Assembly: GCA_000335715.1 (NCBI GenBank)
Contig: AMYZ01000015.1
Coordinates: forward strand, 42,709-106,708
DNA length: 64,000 nt
Reading direction: 5' to 3'
DNA from: a beta proteobacterium L13
GTDB taxonomy: Bacteria; Pseudomonadota; Gammaproteobacteria; Burkholderiales; Chromobacteriaceae
The translations under genes were made by a program, and so were the position numbers. The notes beneath the pieces are model-generated. The model saw nothing but the letters and a program-made list of their open reading frames with translations, had not been told where the DNA came from and did no database searches. Positions 26,001 through 33,893 of this stretch are shown piece after piece. The first letter of the stretch is position 1. Each line of letters begins with the position of its first letter.

Positions 26001-26494
26001 ACAGCCTTATCGGCTCAGCCAAGGGCGACAAATACCGCAAATTTGCGCAGGGCCTGACGCTGGACAACCTGATACACCTGGCCAACCGCCAGCTTGCCCG
26101 CCTGCATGGGCGCTACGTGCTGCAACGGCAGCAGGGCGGCGAGCTGGAGCTGGATATCGTGGATACCTGGCAGGGCGACACGCGGCGAGACACCCGTACC
26201 TTATCCGGCGGCGAAAGCTTTCTGGTGAGCCTGGCGCTGGCGCTGGCACTATCCGATCTGGTGAGCCATAAAACATCGATAGATTCGCTATTCCTCGATG
26301 AAGGCTTCGGCACGCTGGACCCGGAAACGCTGGATGTCGCGCTGGATGCGCTGGACAGTTTGCACGCCAGCGGCAAAATGATCGGGGTGATCTCCCACGT
26401 GGAAGGCTTGAAAGAGCGCATCCCGGTACAAATACGTGTTCACAAGGGCAGCAGTGGTTTGTCTACCCTTTCTCTCGCTACTCACGGCGCCTAA
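23081..26494 (+). CDS. sbcC: Exonuclease SbcCD subunit C
   Basis: A 1137-residue SMC-like ATPase of the SbcCD nuclease. Walker A is GATGAGKS near residue 37. Two very long Gln/Ala-rich coiled-coil arms flank the zinc hook CPLCGAHEHP near residue 550. The C-terminal ATPase half carries LSGGESFLVSLALALALS and Walker B SLFLDEGFGTLD. The arms are unusually rich in CAG codons for Gln, making the DNA look repetitive, but the open frame is continuous. GTTGGCCGC motifs occur at least four times in the arms. Confidence 0.96.
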   Translation: MKILSVRLKNLNSLQGEWQIDFNQPPLADCSLFAITGATGAGKSTLLDAICLALYHETPRLKSISAGGNDIMSRHTADCLAEVVFEVKSQCYRAFWSQRRARDKADGALQAPKVELAHADGRILSSQVNDKLRQTIALTGLDFARFTKSMLLAQGGFAAFLNASANDRAELLEELTGTDIYGQISQRVFEHTREQRQLLAQLQTRASAADLLDDTRRQDMQHELTQWQQQAGDSASACLQIARQMRLQQDQAAAAQAAALAAQQLQQSLQNWQAAAPWQASLDAHQPAAAIQPLQHACQSAAEQLAQQQQHHQDLQKALAHAQQNLAAGTQHALSLALQQQIEADAALQQATSQHQQLADSLARRSQHAALGQWLPLWKNQLGQLAAQRQVLHTEQAAQAHSQHRLTQQQASVVTMAARLDAAQAAAQQAELAAQQQQATLLAVLQGQDLAGLRQQWQQAQQYNTQLAQLAGQAGELRALTDSLQQARQQQHALQPQIDAVQLQLETQRQQYKATRKLLADQQHILMLEQRIQSLEAHRQQLQAGEACPLCGAHEHPAIQQYQQLDSAPTQQAITRLQAELEALEESGRAANQQQAQRQASLHAAVQQQQSLQAKVDALSASWQHLADQLGVQEHGWQHAAVWPVLLDAASTSLADNARQLEAADAASQACQAAQANAAHAAQLQQQAANEHALLLQAVQDSQQQWQQQCQRAAQLQAQLNELESSLRSTLASAAYDLPAQPESWLAERQHEWAQWQADQTALQTLASALQQHAQQSQHAHNAVALWHARWPAGAEPGAAANPAAELEAQAASLPLLEQASNQLQGQLAQQQQQLQQAASMASAAREQWLQALADQGFADEAAWQRVLLDDASVQHYETQLAQLASQLAQHRAVAESSQQRLAAAQTQAAGLPALAELEQAHATHDASRQHALTRLGALQSLLDDDARRSAEQEQLLADMAQQQAELDIWLRLDSLIGSAKGDKYRKFAQGLTLDNLIHLANRQLARLHGRYVLQRQQGGELELDIVDTWQGDTRRDTRTLSGGESFLVSLALALALSDLVSHKTSIDSLFLDEGFGTLDPETLDVALDALDSLHASGKMIGVISHVEGLKERIPVQIRVHKGSSGLSTLSLATHGA

Positions 26495-26515
26495 GGCGCA
26501 TCAAGAAGGATACGC

Positions 26516-27457
26516 ATGCATACTCTACGCCTTGTCTCGACCCGGCTATGCCTCTTGGGCCTGGCAGCCAGTCTGCTGGCTGGTTGCGCCAGCCTGCCGC
26601 CAGAGCCGCGCGGCCCGCTACGTACCGAGCAGCTTTATGTGCTGACCCAGGACATGGTGCTGATCCGCATCAATGCCAGCCAGCCCTCGCGTGAGCTGTC
26701 ACGCCAGCCATTAGCTGGTTTGCCAGCGGGTGATACGCTGGTGGGAATCGACTATCGCGTGGCGCGTGGCATTCTGTATGGCTTGTCGCGCGCCGGTCGG
26801 GTTTTCACCATCGCACCCGAGAGTGGCCAGCTGACCCAGGTAGGGCCGCCGACAGTCTTGCCCCAGCTGGCGGGGCAACGTTTCGGGTTTGATTTCAATC
26901 CGGCCGTGGACCGTATGCGTATTGTCAGTGACCAAGGCGCCAACCTGCGTATGCACCCGGATGCAGGCGCGCAAATCGATGGCAATACAGCACAAGAGGG
27001 CGCACAGGCCGACAAAAACCTGCACTACGCCGATGGCGACAGCCAGGCCGGCCAGCAGCCGGTGATTCTGGCGGCGGCCTACACGTATAACGCCCGTAAC
27101 GACAAGATCACCACGCTGTACACCATCGATGCGCTGCGCGGCACCCTGGCCATGCAAGGCTCAAAAGAGGGTGAGCAGCCCTTTGTGTCGCCGGACGGCG
27201 GCCAGCTGCGTACCGTTGGCAGCCTGGGCCTGCCGGAGCTGGACATATTGGGCATGCAGCCTGGCGGGGTAGGGTATGGCGCCTTGCAGGCGGCGTCGCT
27301 GGATATCTCTGATGTGAAGAACACGGCGTTTCTGGCCGCGCGGCAGAAGCTGGGTGCCAGCCAGCTGTACGAAGTGAACCTGCAAACCGGCAAAGCCAGC
27401 CGCCTGGGGCGTATTGCCCAAGGGCAACCATTGGCCGGGCTGGCGATCATTCCCTAA
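26516..27457 (+). CDS. DUF4394 lipoprotein
   Basis: A 313-residue predicted lipoprotein. The signal peptide ends with the lipobox LLAGCAS (Cys near residue 24). The mature part is a beta-propeller-like DUF4394 domain with repeated phrases such as LVGIDYRVARGILYGLS, FGFDFNPAVDRMRIVSD and DILGMQPGGVGYGAL. DUF4394 proteins are extracytoplasmic and of unknown function. Its start lies 21 bases after sbcC, so it may be cotranscribed. Confidence 0.9.
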   Translation: MHTLRLVSTRLCLLGLAASLLAGCASLPPEPRGPLRTEQLYVLTQDMVLIRINASQPSRELSRQPLAGLPAGDTLVGIDYRVARGILYGLSRAGRVFTIAPESGQLTQVGPPTVLPQLAGQRFGFDFNPAVDRMRIVSDQGANLRMHPDAGAQIDGNTAQEGAQADKNLHYADGDSQAGQQPVILAAAYTYNARNDKITTLYTIDALRGTLAMQGSKEGEQPFVSPDGGQLRTVGSLGLPELDILGMQPGGVGYGALQAASLDISDVKNTAFLAARQKLGASQLYEVNLQTGKASRLGRIAQGQPLAGLAIIP

Positions 27458-27518
27458 GCCATTGCTGATCGCGCGCTAGCGCGCCACGCGTCAATACGCG
27501 CCTAACCCGCACCCAACA

Positions 27519-27547
27519 AAAAGCCGCCAGCTAATGGCGGCTTTTAT
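27519..27547. terminator. Bidirectional intrinsic terminator
   Basis: Stem AAGCCGCCA / TGGCGGCTT with a short loop and flanking A and T runs sits between the DUF4394 gene and the convergent HD-domain gene. Confidence 0.85.
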
Positions 27548-27564
27548 CATGGCATTGGCTGTGC

Positions 27565-28143
27565 TCAGGCACCAAACCAGCCCCGGGTTTCGGCGTACGC
27601 CAGGCGCTCGGCCAGATAGGCCCACAGCGCAGGGCAGCCTGTTTCGATGGGCTCGCGGATGCGGCCAACTACACGCTGGTAGCTAATGCCGTTTTCGCGC
27701 CAGCTCTGGCCGTTATTGGCCAGGTTCAGCAATACCGGCATGGCCCGGTCGGCTGCATTGGCAAAGCGTGATTCGGCAGTTTCAGCTGCCTCAAACTCTT
27801 GCCACAGCGCCAGGAACGGCTCGCGCTGGGCGGCAGGCAGCAGGCCAAAAATGCGTTGCACGGCGGCCAGCTCGGCGGCTTTGCGCTCTTCCCAGCCTTC
27901 GGTGGCGTAAACAATGGTGTCGCCGGTGTCGATTTCACCGATATCGTGCACCAGCAGCATGGCGATAACGCGGTTCATGTCCACCGGCTCCGGGGCATAA
28001 GGCGCTAGCGACGCTGCGAGCATGGCAATCTGCCAGCTGTGCTCGGCGGAGTTTTCCTGGCGATCCAGCCCCAGCGGCCGGGTTTTGCGGGTAACGCCCT
28101 TGAGCTTGTCCAGCTCCAGGATGAAATCAACGATCTGCTGCAT
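27565..28143 (-). CDS. HD-domain hydrolase (YfbR/HDDC2-like)
   Basis: A 192-residue metal-dependent phosphohydrolase. HD-motif residues are visible in NSAEHSWQIAMLA and MLLVHDIGEIDTGDT. It resembles 5'-deoxynucleotidases of the YfbR/HDDC2 type, which dephosphorylate dNMPs. No signal peptide. Function beyond the family level is inferred. Confidence 0.88.
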   Translation of the reverse strand: MQQIVDFILELDKLKGVTRKTRPLGLDRQENSAEHSWQIAMLAASLAPYAPEPVDMNRVIAMLLVHDIGEIDTGDTIVYATEGWEERKAAELAAVQRIFGLLPAAQREPFLALWQEFEAAETAESRFANAADRAMPVLLNLANNGQSWRENGISYQRVVGRIREPIETGCPALWAYLAERLAYAETRGWFGA

Positions 28144-28199
28144 GATTGAGCTTTCTGGGATGAGGCGGCCATTCTAACCCAAGCTGCTCAAGCCTGCCG

Positions 28200-28859
28200 T
28201 CATGTGCCCGGCTCGCCATCCAGATGGCCCAGTTTTACCGTACGCGCCAGTATCTCGTTTGCTTGCGCCATCACTTGCGACTCTGCCAGATTGACCTGCT
28301 GCTGCAGCAGGCGCAGTACAAGCCGTAGGCAGCCGTAAACCTGCTGTGCTTCCGATTGGCTCACCGCATCCAGCCGGTTTTGCCTGGCGGGCACATGGCG
28401 GCGTTCGTGCAGGCCGCGCAGCCCCCCGGCTGTGCTGGTCATGGCGGGCTCCGGCGCATAGAACCGCACCGGCAATGGCCATTCGTCTGCTGGCGGCATG
28501 ATGCGGCCGGTAAGCTCGCCAATCACCTGTTCGAATTCCTGGCAAAGTGCCTGCGCCTCTGTAAGCTGTCGATGGTGCAATACACCCAGCATGGCCTTGT
28601 CGCGCAGCAAGCTGCTGCGGCGCAGGATAAAACGCAGCTTGCCCTTGGCCAGCGCCTGCACTGCAGCGTAATCGCCGCCGCGGGCGGCATCGCGCAAAGT
28701 ATCCAGCCACCGCGCCCAGCTCAGGAACTCACCTGATAAGGCCGAGGGGTCTTGGGCTGGCGGGGGCATGCTATCCCGTTTGTTGGCATTGACAGGAAGC
28801 CATAGGCTTAACCCGGCTTGTAATGCAATAAATGGTTTGCGCTGTATCCGGCTCATCAA
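28200..28859 (-). CDS. Hypothetical protein
   Basis: A protein of about 219 residues that I do not recognise. The N-terminus is uncertain: M1 at 28859 gives a weakly hydrophobic N-terminal stretch (FIALQAGLSLWLPV), and a later Met (MPPPAQD) is possible. The rest is helical and rich in Leu, Arg and Gln (for example CLRLVLRLLQQQVNLAESQVMAQANEIL split around its centre), without catalytic motifs. It lies 56 bases upstream of the HD-domain gene in the same direction and could be cotranscribed. Confidence 0.6.
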   Translation of the reverse strand: MMSRIQRKPFIALQAGLSLWLPVNANKRDSMPPPAQDPSALSGEFLSWARWLDTLRDAARGGDYAAVQALAKGKLRFILRRSSLLRDKAMLGVLHHRQLTEAQALCQEFEQVIGELTGRIMPPADEWPLPVRFYAPEPAMTSTAGGLRGLHERRHVPARQNRLDAVSQSEAQQVYGCLRLVLRLLQQQVNLAESQVMAQANEILARTVKLGHLDGEPGT

Positions 28860-29338
28860 GTACTCCCGTTAATACTTGCCTGATGTAATTATCAGGTCAA
28901 ATCAGGCAAAGCTTGAGCGCCAAAATTGATACAGATTAACCATTCACTGCCAAGTGGTGTGATTCTATAATTAATCACCTTATTCAACGCGTACCATCAA
29001 CTCCGGCGGGCGCCAATAAATTCAGTGCCGAATATTCAATCAAGCCGGCATTATTTATTTTTCGTAATAAGGCATGGTTTATAGCAGCATTCGTCCGCAG
29101 CACTGAAAGCAAGGCTGGCAAGGGCTTGGTTGTAAAATAATTACAAAGACATGATGCTGCATGGCGAAATGGCATGCCCGACCTTGCCATTTGACAACAT
29201 AAAAACCACCGGCAAGACACCACTTACCTGCCGTGGCTCAAATATTGACGTTACAGAGCGCTACGCGAGCATGGCACGCCATTCATCTTTCAAGTCTTGC
29301 TTGAATAGTAGCCAGCTGCCTTGATAGAAAACACGCAT
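28860..29338. other. AT-rich intergenic region without a clear gene
   Basis: About 480 bases with clearly lower GC content than the flanks. Short inverted repeat CCTGAT / ATCAGG at 28882-28899. No open frame with a good ribosome-binding site or recognisable product is seen; short frames have atypical composition. It may be a decayed gene or promoter region. Confidence 0.5.
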
Positions 29339-30226
29339 TCATGCCAGCCAGGCTGCCAGATCGTATTCGTCGATAAAGTCCAGCAAGGCCGTGAGCGCGG
29401 CGGGGCGGTGACTTCGGCTGGGGTACACCGCGTAATAGTGGTTTTCCGGAACCGGGGTTGTCGCTAGCAAATGTTGCAGGCTACCGGAGGCCAGATCCTG
29501 TCGCACCATGAAGCGGGGTAGCAGGGCAATACCGGCGCCCGCCAAGGCAAGCTGGCGCAAGGTGTTCAGGTTATTGGCCCGCAGCGTGGCCTGGCTGGCA
29601 TCGATCTGCACGGTGCCCCCCGCTTCTTGCAATGGCCAGATAGGCAACACCGTATGCTGTAACAGCTGGTGCCGGGCCAGGTCGGCAGGCTGTTGCGGCC
29701 AACCTTTGGTGGCCAGATAGGCCGGCGCCGCCACCACCACCCGGCTGACAGCACCTACCTTGCGTGACACAAAGCTGGAATCCGCCAGTTGCCCGGTACG
29801 TAGCGCCAGATCGATGCGTTCGGCCACCATGTCCAGCTGCGCATCCGTGATGACGCAGTCTATGCTTACTGCCGGGTAACGCTGGGCAAAAGCGGCCAAC
29901 AGTGCCGGCAAGAGCAGGGTGCCGGAGGCTTCCGGTGCGGTAATGCGCAGCCGCCCGCTGGGCGCGTCTCGCAGGCGCGAAATGGCGGCCTCGGCCGCAT
30001 CGGCAGCCTCCAGCATGGCCTGGCAATGCACCAGATAGGCCTGGCCGGCGGTGGTAAGGCTAAGCCGCCGGGTGGTGCGCTGCAGCAGGCGCATGCCCAG
30101 CTGGCTTTCCAGCTCGGCCACGCGCTGGCTCAGCGTGGATTTGGGTAGCCCGCAAACGCGAGCGGCGGCGGTAAAGCTGCCTTCGTTTGCCACTACGGCA
30201 AACAAGGCCATGGCGTCCAGTTTCAT
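29339..30226 (-). CDS. LysR-family transcriptional regulator
   Basis: A 295-residue regulator. The N-terminal winged helix (about 1-60) shows LFAVVANEGSFTAAARVCGLPKSTLSQRV. The C-terminal substrate-binding domain follows from about residue 90 (GRLRITAPEASG). The ATG at 30226 (MKLDAMAL) is chosen because GGGG lies about 7 bases upstream. It is divergent from the alcohol-dehydrogenase-like gene, which it probably regulates; this arrangement with a quinone-reductase-like gene is common for LysR proteins of the AaeR/DsdC-like subgroup. Confidence 0.92.
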   Translation of the reverse strand: MKLDAMALFAVVANEGSFTAAARVCGLPKSTLSQRVAELESQLGMRLLQRTTRRLSLTTAGQAYLVHCQAMLEAADAAEAAISRLRDAPSGRLRITAPEASGTLLLPALLAAFAQRYPAVSIDCVITDAQLDMVAERIDLALRTGQLADSSFVSRKVGAVSRVVVAAPAYLATKGWPQQPADLARHQLLQHTVLPIWPLQEAGGTVQIDASQATLRANNLNTLRQLALAGAGIALLPRFMVRQDLASGSLQHLLATTPVPENHYYAVYPSRSHRPAALTALLDFIDEYDLAAWLA

Positions 30227-30335
30227 GACTCGCCCCATTGTCTGGCTATACGGATAGTGTTTCCACATTGTAGTGGCTAATCGTATCAATAGGATTGCGG
30301 CACACTGGCTACCTGCTTACCCGAAAGGAAACCTC

Positions 30336-31352
30336 ATGAAAGCTATTGCCGCCTTTGCCAGCCTGCCTGCCTCGCACGAGCTGGCACTGCAAGACCTTAC
30401 CCTGCCAGCGCCGCAAGCCAGTGGGCACGACCTGCTGGTGCGGGTAGAAGCCATCTCTGTGAACCCGGTAGATACCAAAATCCGCAAGAGCCTGCCGGAG
30501 CAAGCTCAGGATAAGCCCAGAATTCTGGGCTGGGATGCTGCAGGGGTGGTAGAAGCCGTGGGTGAGCAGGTCACTTTATTCCGCCCGGGCGACCGCGTAT
30601 GGTACGCCGGTGCCATCCAGCGCGATGGCAGCAATAGCGAGCTACAGCTGGTAGACGAGCGCATCGTTGGCCGCATGCCGGGTACGCTGGGTTTTGCCGA
30701 GGCCGCAGCCCTGCCGCTTACTGCCATTACCGCCTGGGAGCTGCTGTTTGACCGTCTGGGTTTGCAAGAAGGCGCCCATCAAGGTGAGCGTTTGCTCATT
30801 GTGGGGGCTGCCGGTGGCGTGGGCTCCATCCTGATTCAACTGGCTCGCACATTAACCGGCTTGCAGGTGATTGCCACCGCTTCACGTCCAGAAAGCCAGG
30901 CGTGGGTGCGCGAGCTGGGTGCGCAGGATGTCATCAACCACCACCAGCCGCTTACAGCTGGCTTGGCCGCGCTGGATATTGCCGAGGTGGACTACGTGAT
31001 CAGCCTGAACCAGACCGACCGCCACTTTGACGAAATCGTCAAAGCATTGAAGCCACAAGGCAAGCTGGCGCTGATCGACGACCCGGAGCCGATTGATGTA
31101 CGCCAGCTCAAGCGCAAGAGTATCTCGCTGCACTGGGAGCTGATGTTTACGCGTTCGCTGTTTGCTACGCCTGACATGATCGCCCAGCACCGCCTGCTGG
31201 AGCGCGTTGCCGGGCTGGTGGAGGCGGGGCGCATCCGCAGTACGCTGGCTACGCAGCCAGGCAAAATCAATGCGGCCAACCTGCGCCACGCCCACGCATT
31301 GCTGGAAAGCAATGCCACCACCGGCAAGGTAGTGCTGGCTGGCTGGGCTTAA
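30336..31352 (+). CDS. Zinc-type/quinone-oxidoreductase-like medium-chain dehydrogenase
   Basis: A 338-residue MDR-superfamily NAD(P)H-dependent oxidoreductase. The N-terminal GroES-like domain includes LGWDAAGVVEAVGEQVTLF; the Rossmann domain carries the nucleotide motif VGAAGGVGSILIQLA. Catalytic zinc ligands of classic alcohol dehydrogenases are not evident, so it is closer to zinc-free quinone or enone reductases (YogA type). AAAGGAA precedes the ATG. It is divergent from the LysR gene. Confidence 0.9.
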   Translation: MKAIAAFASLPASHELALQDLTLPAPQASGHDLLVRVEAISVNPVDTKIRKSLPEQAQDKPRILGWDAAGVVEAVGEQVTLFRPGDRVWYAGAIQRDGSNSELQLVDERIVGRMPGTLGFAEAAALPLTAITAWELLFDRLGLQEGAHQGERLLIVGAAGGVGSILIQLARTLTGLQVIATASRPESQAWVRELGAQDVINHHQPLTAGLAALDIAEVDYVISLNQTDRHFDEIVKALKPQGKLALIDDPEPIDVRQLKRKSISLHWELMFTRSLFATPDMIAQHRLLERVAGLVEAGRIRSTLATQPGKINAANLRHAHALLESNATTGKVVLAGWA

Positions 31353-31361
31353 CCCTGCCAG

Positions 31362-31391
31362 GTACGGTGCTGCCATGCTGCGGCACCGTAC
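31362..31391 (+). terminator. Hairpin after the dehydrogenase gene
   Basis: Stem GTACGGTGC / GCACCGTAC with a 12-base loop, followed by only a short TT. It uses the same stem sequence as the terminator at 4217-4245. Confidence 0.6.
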
Positions 31392-31420
31392 TTAGCATTT
31401 GCAGGTGGTGGCGTTATAAT
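31392..31420 (+). promoter_or_regulatory. Candidate sigma70 promoter of psd
   Basis: TTAGCA (31392-31397) and a perfect TATAAT (31415-31420) separated by 17 bases, about 33 bases before the psd start codon. Confidence 0.7.
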
Positions 31421-31452
31421 GGCCGGCTGAAAATGAGATAAAGGTCTACGCC

Positions 31453-32304
31453 GTGCGCTATCGTCTAGCTGTTCTGCCGCAATACCTGCTGCCAAAACAG
31501 GCACTTACCCTGCTGGCGGGCCGTATTGCCAATACTGAAGCCGGCGAAGCCACCACGCGTCTGATACGCTGGTTTATCGAACGCTACCAAGTCAATATGG
31601 CCGAAGCGGCCAACCCTGACCCGGCCAGCTACAGCAGTTTCAACAGCTTTTTCACCCGCACGCTCAAGCCTGGTGCCCGCCCGCTGGCGCCTGCTGCCTT
31701 CATCTGCCCGGTAGATGGTGCCATCAGCCAGTTTGGCCCCATTCGGCAAGACCAGATTTTCCAGGCCAAAGGCCACGAATACAGCACCACCGCCCTGGTG
31801 GGCGGCGATACTGCGCTGGCGGCCAAGTTCGACAATGGCCACTTTGCCACTATCTACCTCAGCCCACGTGACTACCACCGCATTCATATGCCGGCAGATG
31901 GCCGCCTGTTGCGCATGATTCACGTACCGGGCGATCTGTTCTCGGTAAACCCCACTACCGCCCGTGGTGTGCCTGGCCTGTTTGCCCGCAACGAGCGCGT
32001 CGTGTGCGAGTTTGAAACCGATAACGGCCCCTTTGTGCTGGTGCTGGTAGGGGCCACCATTGTGGGTAGCATGGCTACGGTATGGCACGGCGTGGTCAAC
32101 CCGCCGCGCAGTGGCGAAGTGCGCGAGTGGCGCTACCTCGACCAGCAGATTGTCCTGAAGAAGGGCGAAGAAATGGGCCGCTTCCTGCTGGGCTCTACCG
32201 TGGTACTGCTGTACCCCAAAGACACCATCCGTTTTGACAGCAGTTGGGCGCCCGCCAAGCCCGTGCGCCTGGGCGAAGCCATGGCCGAGCGCCACCACGC
32301 CTGA
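31453..32304 (+). CDS. psd: Phosphatidylserine decarboxylase proenzyme
   Basis: A 283-residue integral or peripheral inner-membrane enzyme that makes phosphatidylethanolamine from phosphatidylserine. The autocatalytic cleavage site LGST is intact, with Ser248 becoming the pyruvoyl group of the small subunit. Conserved segments FFTRTLKPGARP, CPVDGAIS, YLSPRDYHRIHMP and NERVV are present. The start is GTG at 31453, 33 bases after the -10 element. pssA is not adjacent. Confidence 0.97.
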   Translation: MRYRLAVLPQYLLPKQALTLLAGRIANTEAGEATTRLIRWFIERYQVNMAEAANPDPASYSSFNSFFTRTLKPGARPLAPAAFICPVDGAISQFGPIRQDQIFQAKGHEYSTTALVGGDTALAAKFDNGHFATIYLSPRDYHRIHMPADGRLLRMIHVPGDLFSVNPTTARGVPGLFARNERVVCEFETDNGPFVLVLVGATIVGSMATVWHGVVNPPRSGEVREWRYLDQQIVLKKGEEMGRFLLGSTVVLLYPKDTIRFDSSWAPAKPVRLGEAMAERHHA

Positions 32305-32356
32305 AAACAAGGCTGAACCGGGCACAGCGCGTTGCCGACCTGCCGTTGTCGCCATG

Positions 32357-32382
32357 AAAAAGGCCCTCGAATCATCGAGGGC
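32357..32382 (-). terminator. Terminator of the distal livK-like gene
   Basis: Stem GGCCCTCGA / TCGAGGGCC with loop ATCA. On the minus strand it is followed by TTTTT. It lies 38 bases beyond the stop of the leftmost binding-protein gene. Confidence 0.82.
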
Positions 32383-32419
32383 CACTTGGCAAACCAAAGC
32401 GCCGCAAGGCGCTTTTGCC

Positions 32420-33622
32420 TTACTGTGCTGCGGAAGCTTCCTTGGCGCTAGCCGGCATCAAACCCTTCCAGCTACCGACCTGCAGCTGGTACAAGCTCAC
32501 GGCACCGTTCTTGATATCACCATTCTGTTCGAAGGCGATCTCGCCCGTCACGCCTTGCAGCTGGGTCTTGGCGATTTCCGGCAGGAATTTCTTCGGGTCT
32601 GCCGAGTCAGCACGCTTCATCGCATCCAGCAGGACACGGGCAGCGTCGTAGGTATAAGGTGCATAAGCCTGGATGTCGGCCTTGAAACGGGCTTTGAACT
32701 TGTCGTTAAAGCTGGCGTAACCAGGCATGGCTTCTTTTGGCGCCCCCGCACTGGATGCGTAAGCACCTTCGGCGTCCTTGCCAGCCAGCTTGGCAAACTC
32801 TGGCGTATTCACGCCATCAGCACCCATAAATGCAGCTTTCATGCCCAGCTTGCGCAGCTGTTTCACCATCGGGCCGGCCTGGGCATCCATGCCGCCGTAG
32901 AAGATCAGGTCCGGATTCTGGCCTTTCAGCGAGGTCAGAATGGCCATGAAATCGGTGGCGCTATTGGTGGTGTACTCGCGTTTTACCACCTTGCCGCCCG
33001 CGGCTTCTACCGATTTGGCAAAGTCATCGGCCAGACCCTGGCCGTAAGTAGTGCGGTCGTCAATGACGGCGATGCGCTGTGCTTTCAGCTGGCCAACCGC
33101 AAATTTGGCTAGCGCCTGGCCTTGCTGCAGGTCATTGGCAATGATGCGGAAGGTATTGTTGTAGCCTTGCTGGGTGAATTTCGGGCTGGTTACCGAGCCT
33201 GCCACCATCGGTACGCCGGCATCGTTGTAGATGCGCGAAGCAGGGATGGCTGCGCCAGAGGTCAGGTGGCCAACTACGGCTACAACACCGCTATCAATAA
33301 AACGCTGGGCCACTTGTGTCGCCGCTTTGGGGTCTGCCTGGTCGTCCTCGGAGACCACTTCAAATTTTACTTTTTGACCACCCAGGGTCACGCCTTCGGC
33401 ATTGGCTTCTTCAATAGCCAGCTGTACGCCGTTGTCTGCGTCACGCCCCCAGTGGGCAAACGGGCCGGTGAGCGGGTTGGCCGAACCTATTTTTACAGTC
33501 AGTTGGCCAGCAGCCGCGGCGGGTGCACTGCCTTCGGCGGTAGCAGCTTTATCGGAAGCGCCGCATGCGGCGAGGGCGGCAGCCGTAGCGGCAACCAGCG
33601 AGGCATTAATGATTTTGTTCAT
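32420..33622 (-). CDS. LivK-like branched-chain amino acid binding lipoprotein (copy 1)
   Basis: A 400-residue periplasmic binding protein of the leucine/isoleucine/valine (type I) family. The signal peptide ends in a lipobox LAAC near residue 20, so it is probably lipid-anchored. The mature domain shows IGSANPLTGPFAHWGRD and the typical VAVVGHLTSGAAIPASRIYND. Ligand specificity is not predictable. It is about 63% identical in appearance to the next gene upstream. No permease or ATPase gene is adjacent, so a partner transporter must be elsewhere. Confidence 0.92.
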   Translation of the reverse strand: MNKIINASLVAATAAALAACGASDKAATAEGSAPAAAAGQLTVKIGSANPLTGPFAHWGRDADNGVQLAIEEANAEGVTLGGQKVKFEVVSEDDQADPKAATQVAQRFIDSGVVAVVGHLTSGAAIPASRIYNDAGVPMVAGSVTSPKFTQQGYNNTFRIIANDLQQGQALAKFAVGQLKAQRIAVIDDRTTYGQGLADDFAKSVEAAGGKVVKREYTTNSATDFMAILTSLKGQNPDLIFYGGMDAQAGPMVKQLRKLGMKAAFMGADGVNTPEFAKLAGKDAEGAYASSAGAPKEAMPGYASFNDKFKARFKADIQAYAPYTYDAARVLLDAMKRADSADPKKFLPEIAKTQLQGVTGEIAFEQNGDIKNGAVSLYQLQVGSWKGLMPASAKEASAAQ

Positions 33623-33846
33623 GGTAAAGCTTGTCCCTGCCCCTGCGCGGGGGCATTGTTTTATAGGTGATGTCAGGTGGATTTCAGGCGTGATACCCGC
33701 CCTGTTGGGGCCGGTAGTACAGCGGGCGCGTTTTCCGCAAGCCCAAGGGTGGCGGGTTGCAAGAAAAGCAGGGAGTGGCGAAAGGATACAATCGGCACTG
33801 CAGCGCAACATATTAGCCAGCCATGTATTGTTGCGCAAGTGCAAAT

Positions 33847-33873
33847 GAAAAACGGCGCCCGAAGGCGCCGTTT
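33847..33873 (-). terminator. Terminator between the two binding-protein genes
   Basis: Stem AACGGCGCC / GGCGCCGTT, on the minus strand followed by TTTTC. The two paralogues are therefore probably separate transcription units. Confidence 0.8.
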
Positions 33874-33893
33874 CAGGGCAATGCCAGCAAAAA

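Noticed and set aside
28984..29223. 79-codon minus-strand frame in the AT-rich gap
   Set aside because: No ribosome-binding site, atypical composition with many Cys and Asn, and no resemblance to any protein I know.
4217..31391. Same hairpin stem (GCACCGTAC/GTACGGTGC) after the hydrolase gene and after the dehydrogenase gene
   Set aside because: Only nine to ten bases are shared and the loops and flanks differ; coincidence or convergent terminators are enough to explain it.
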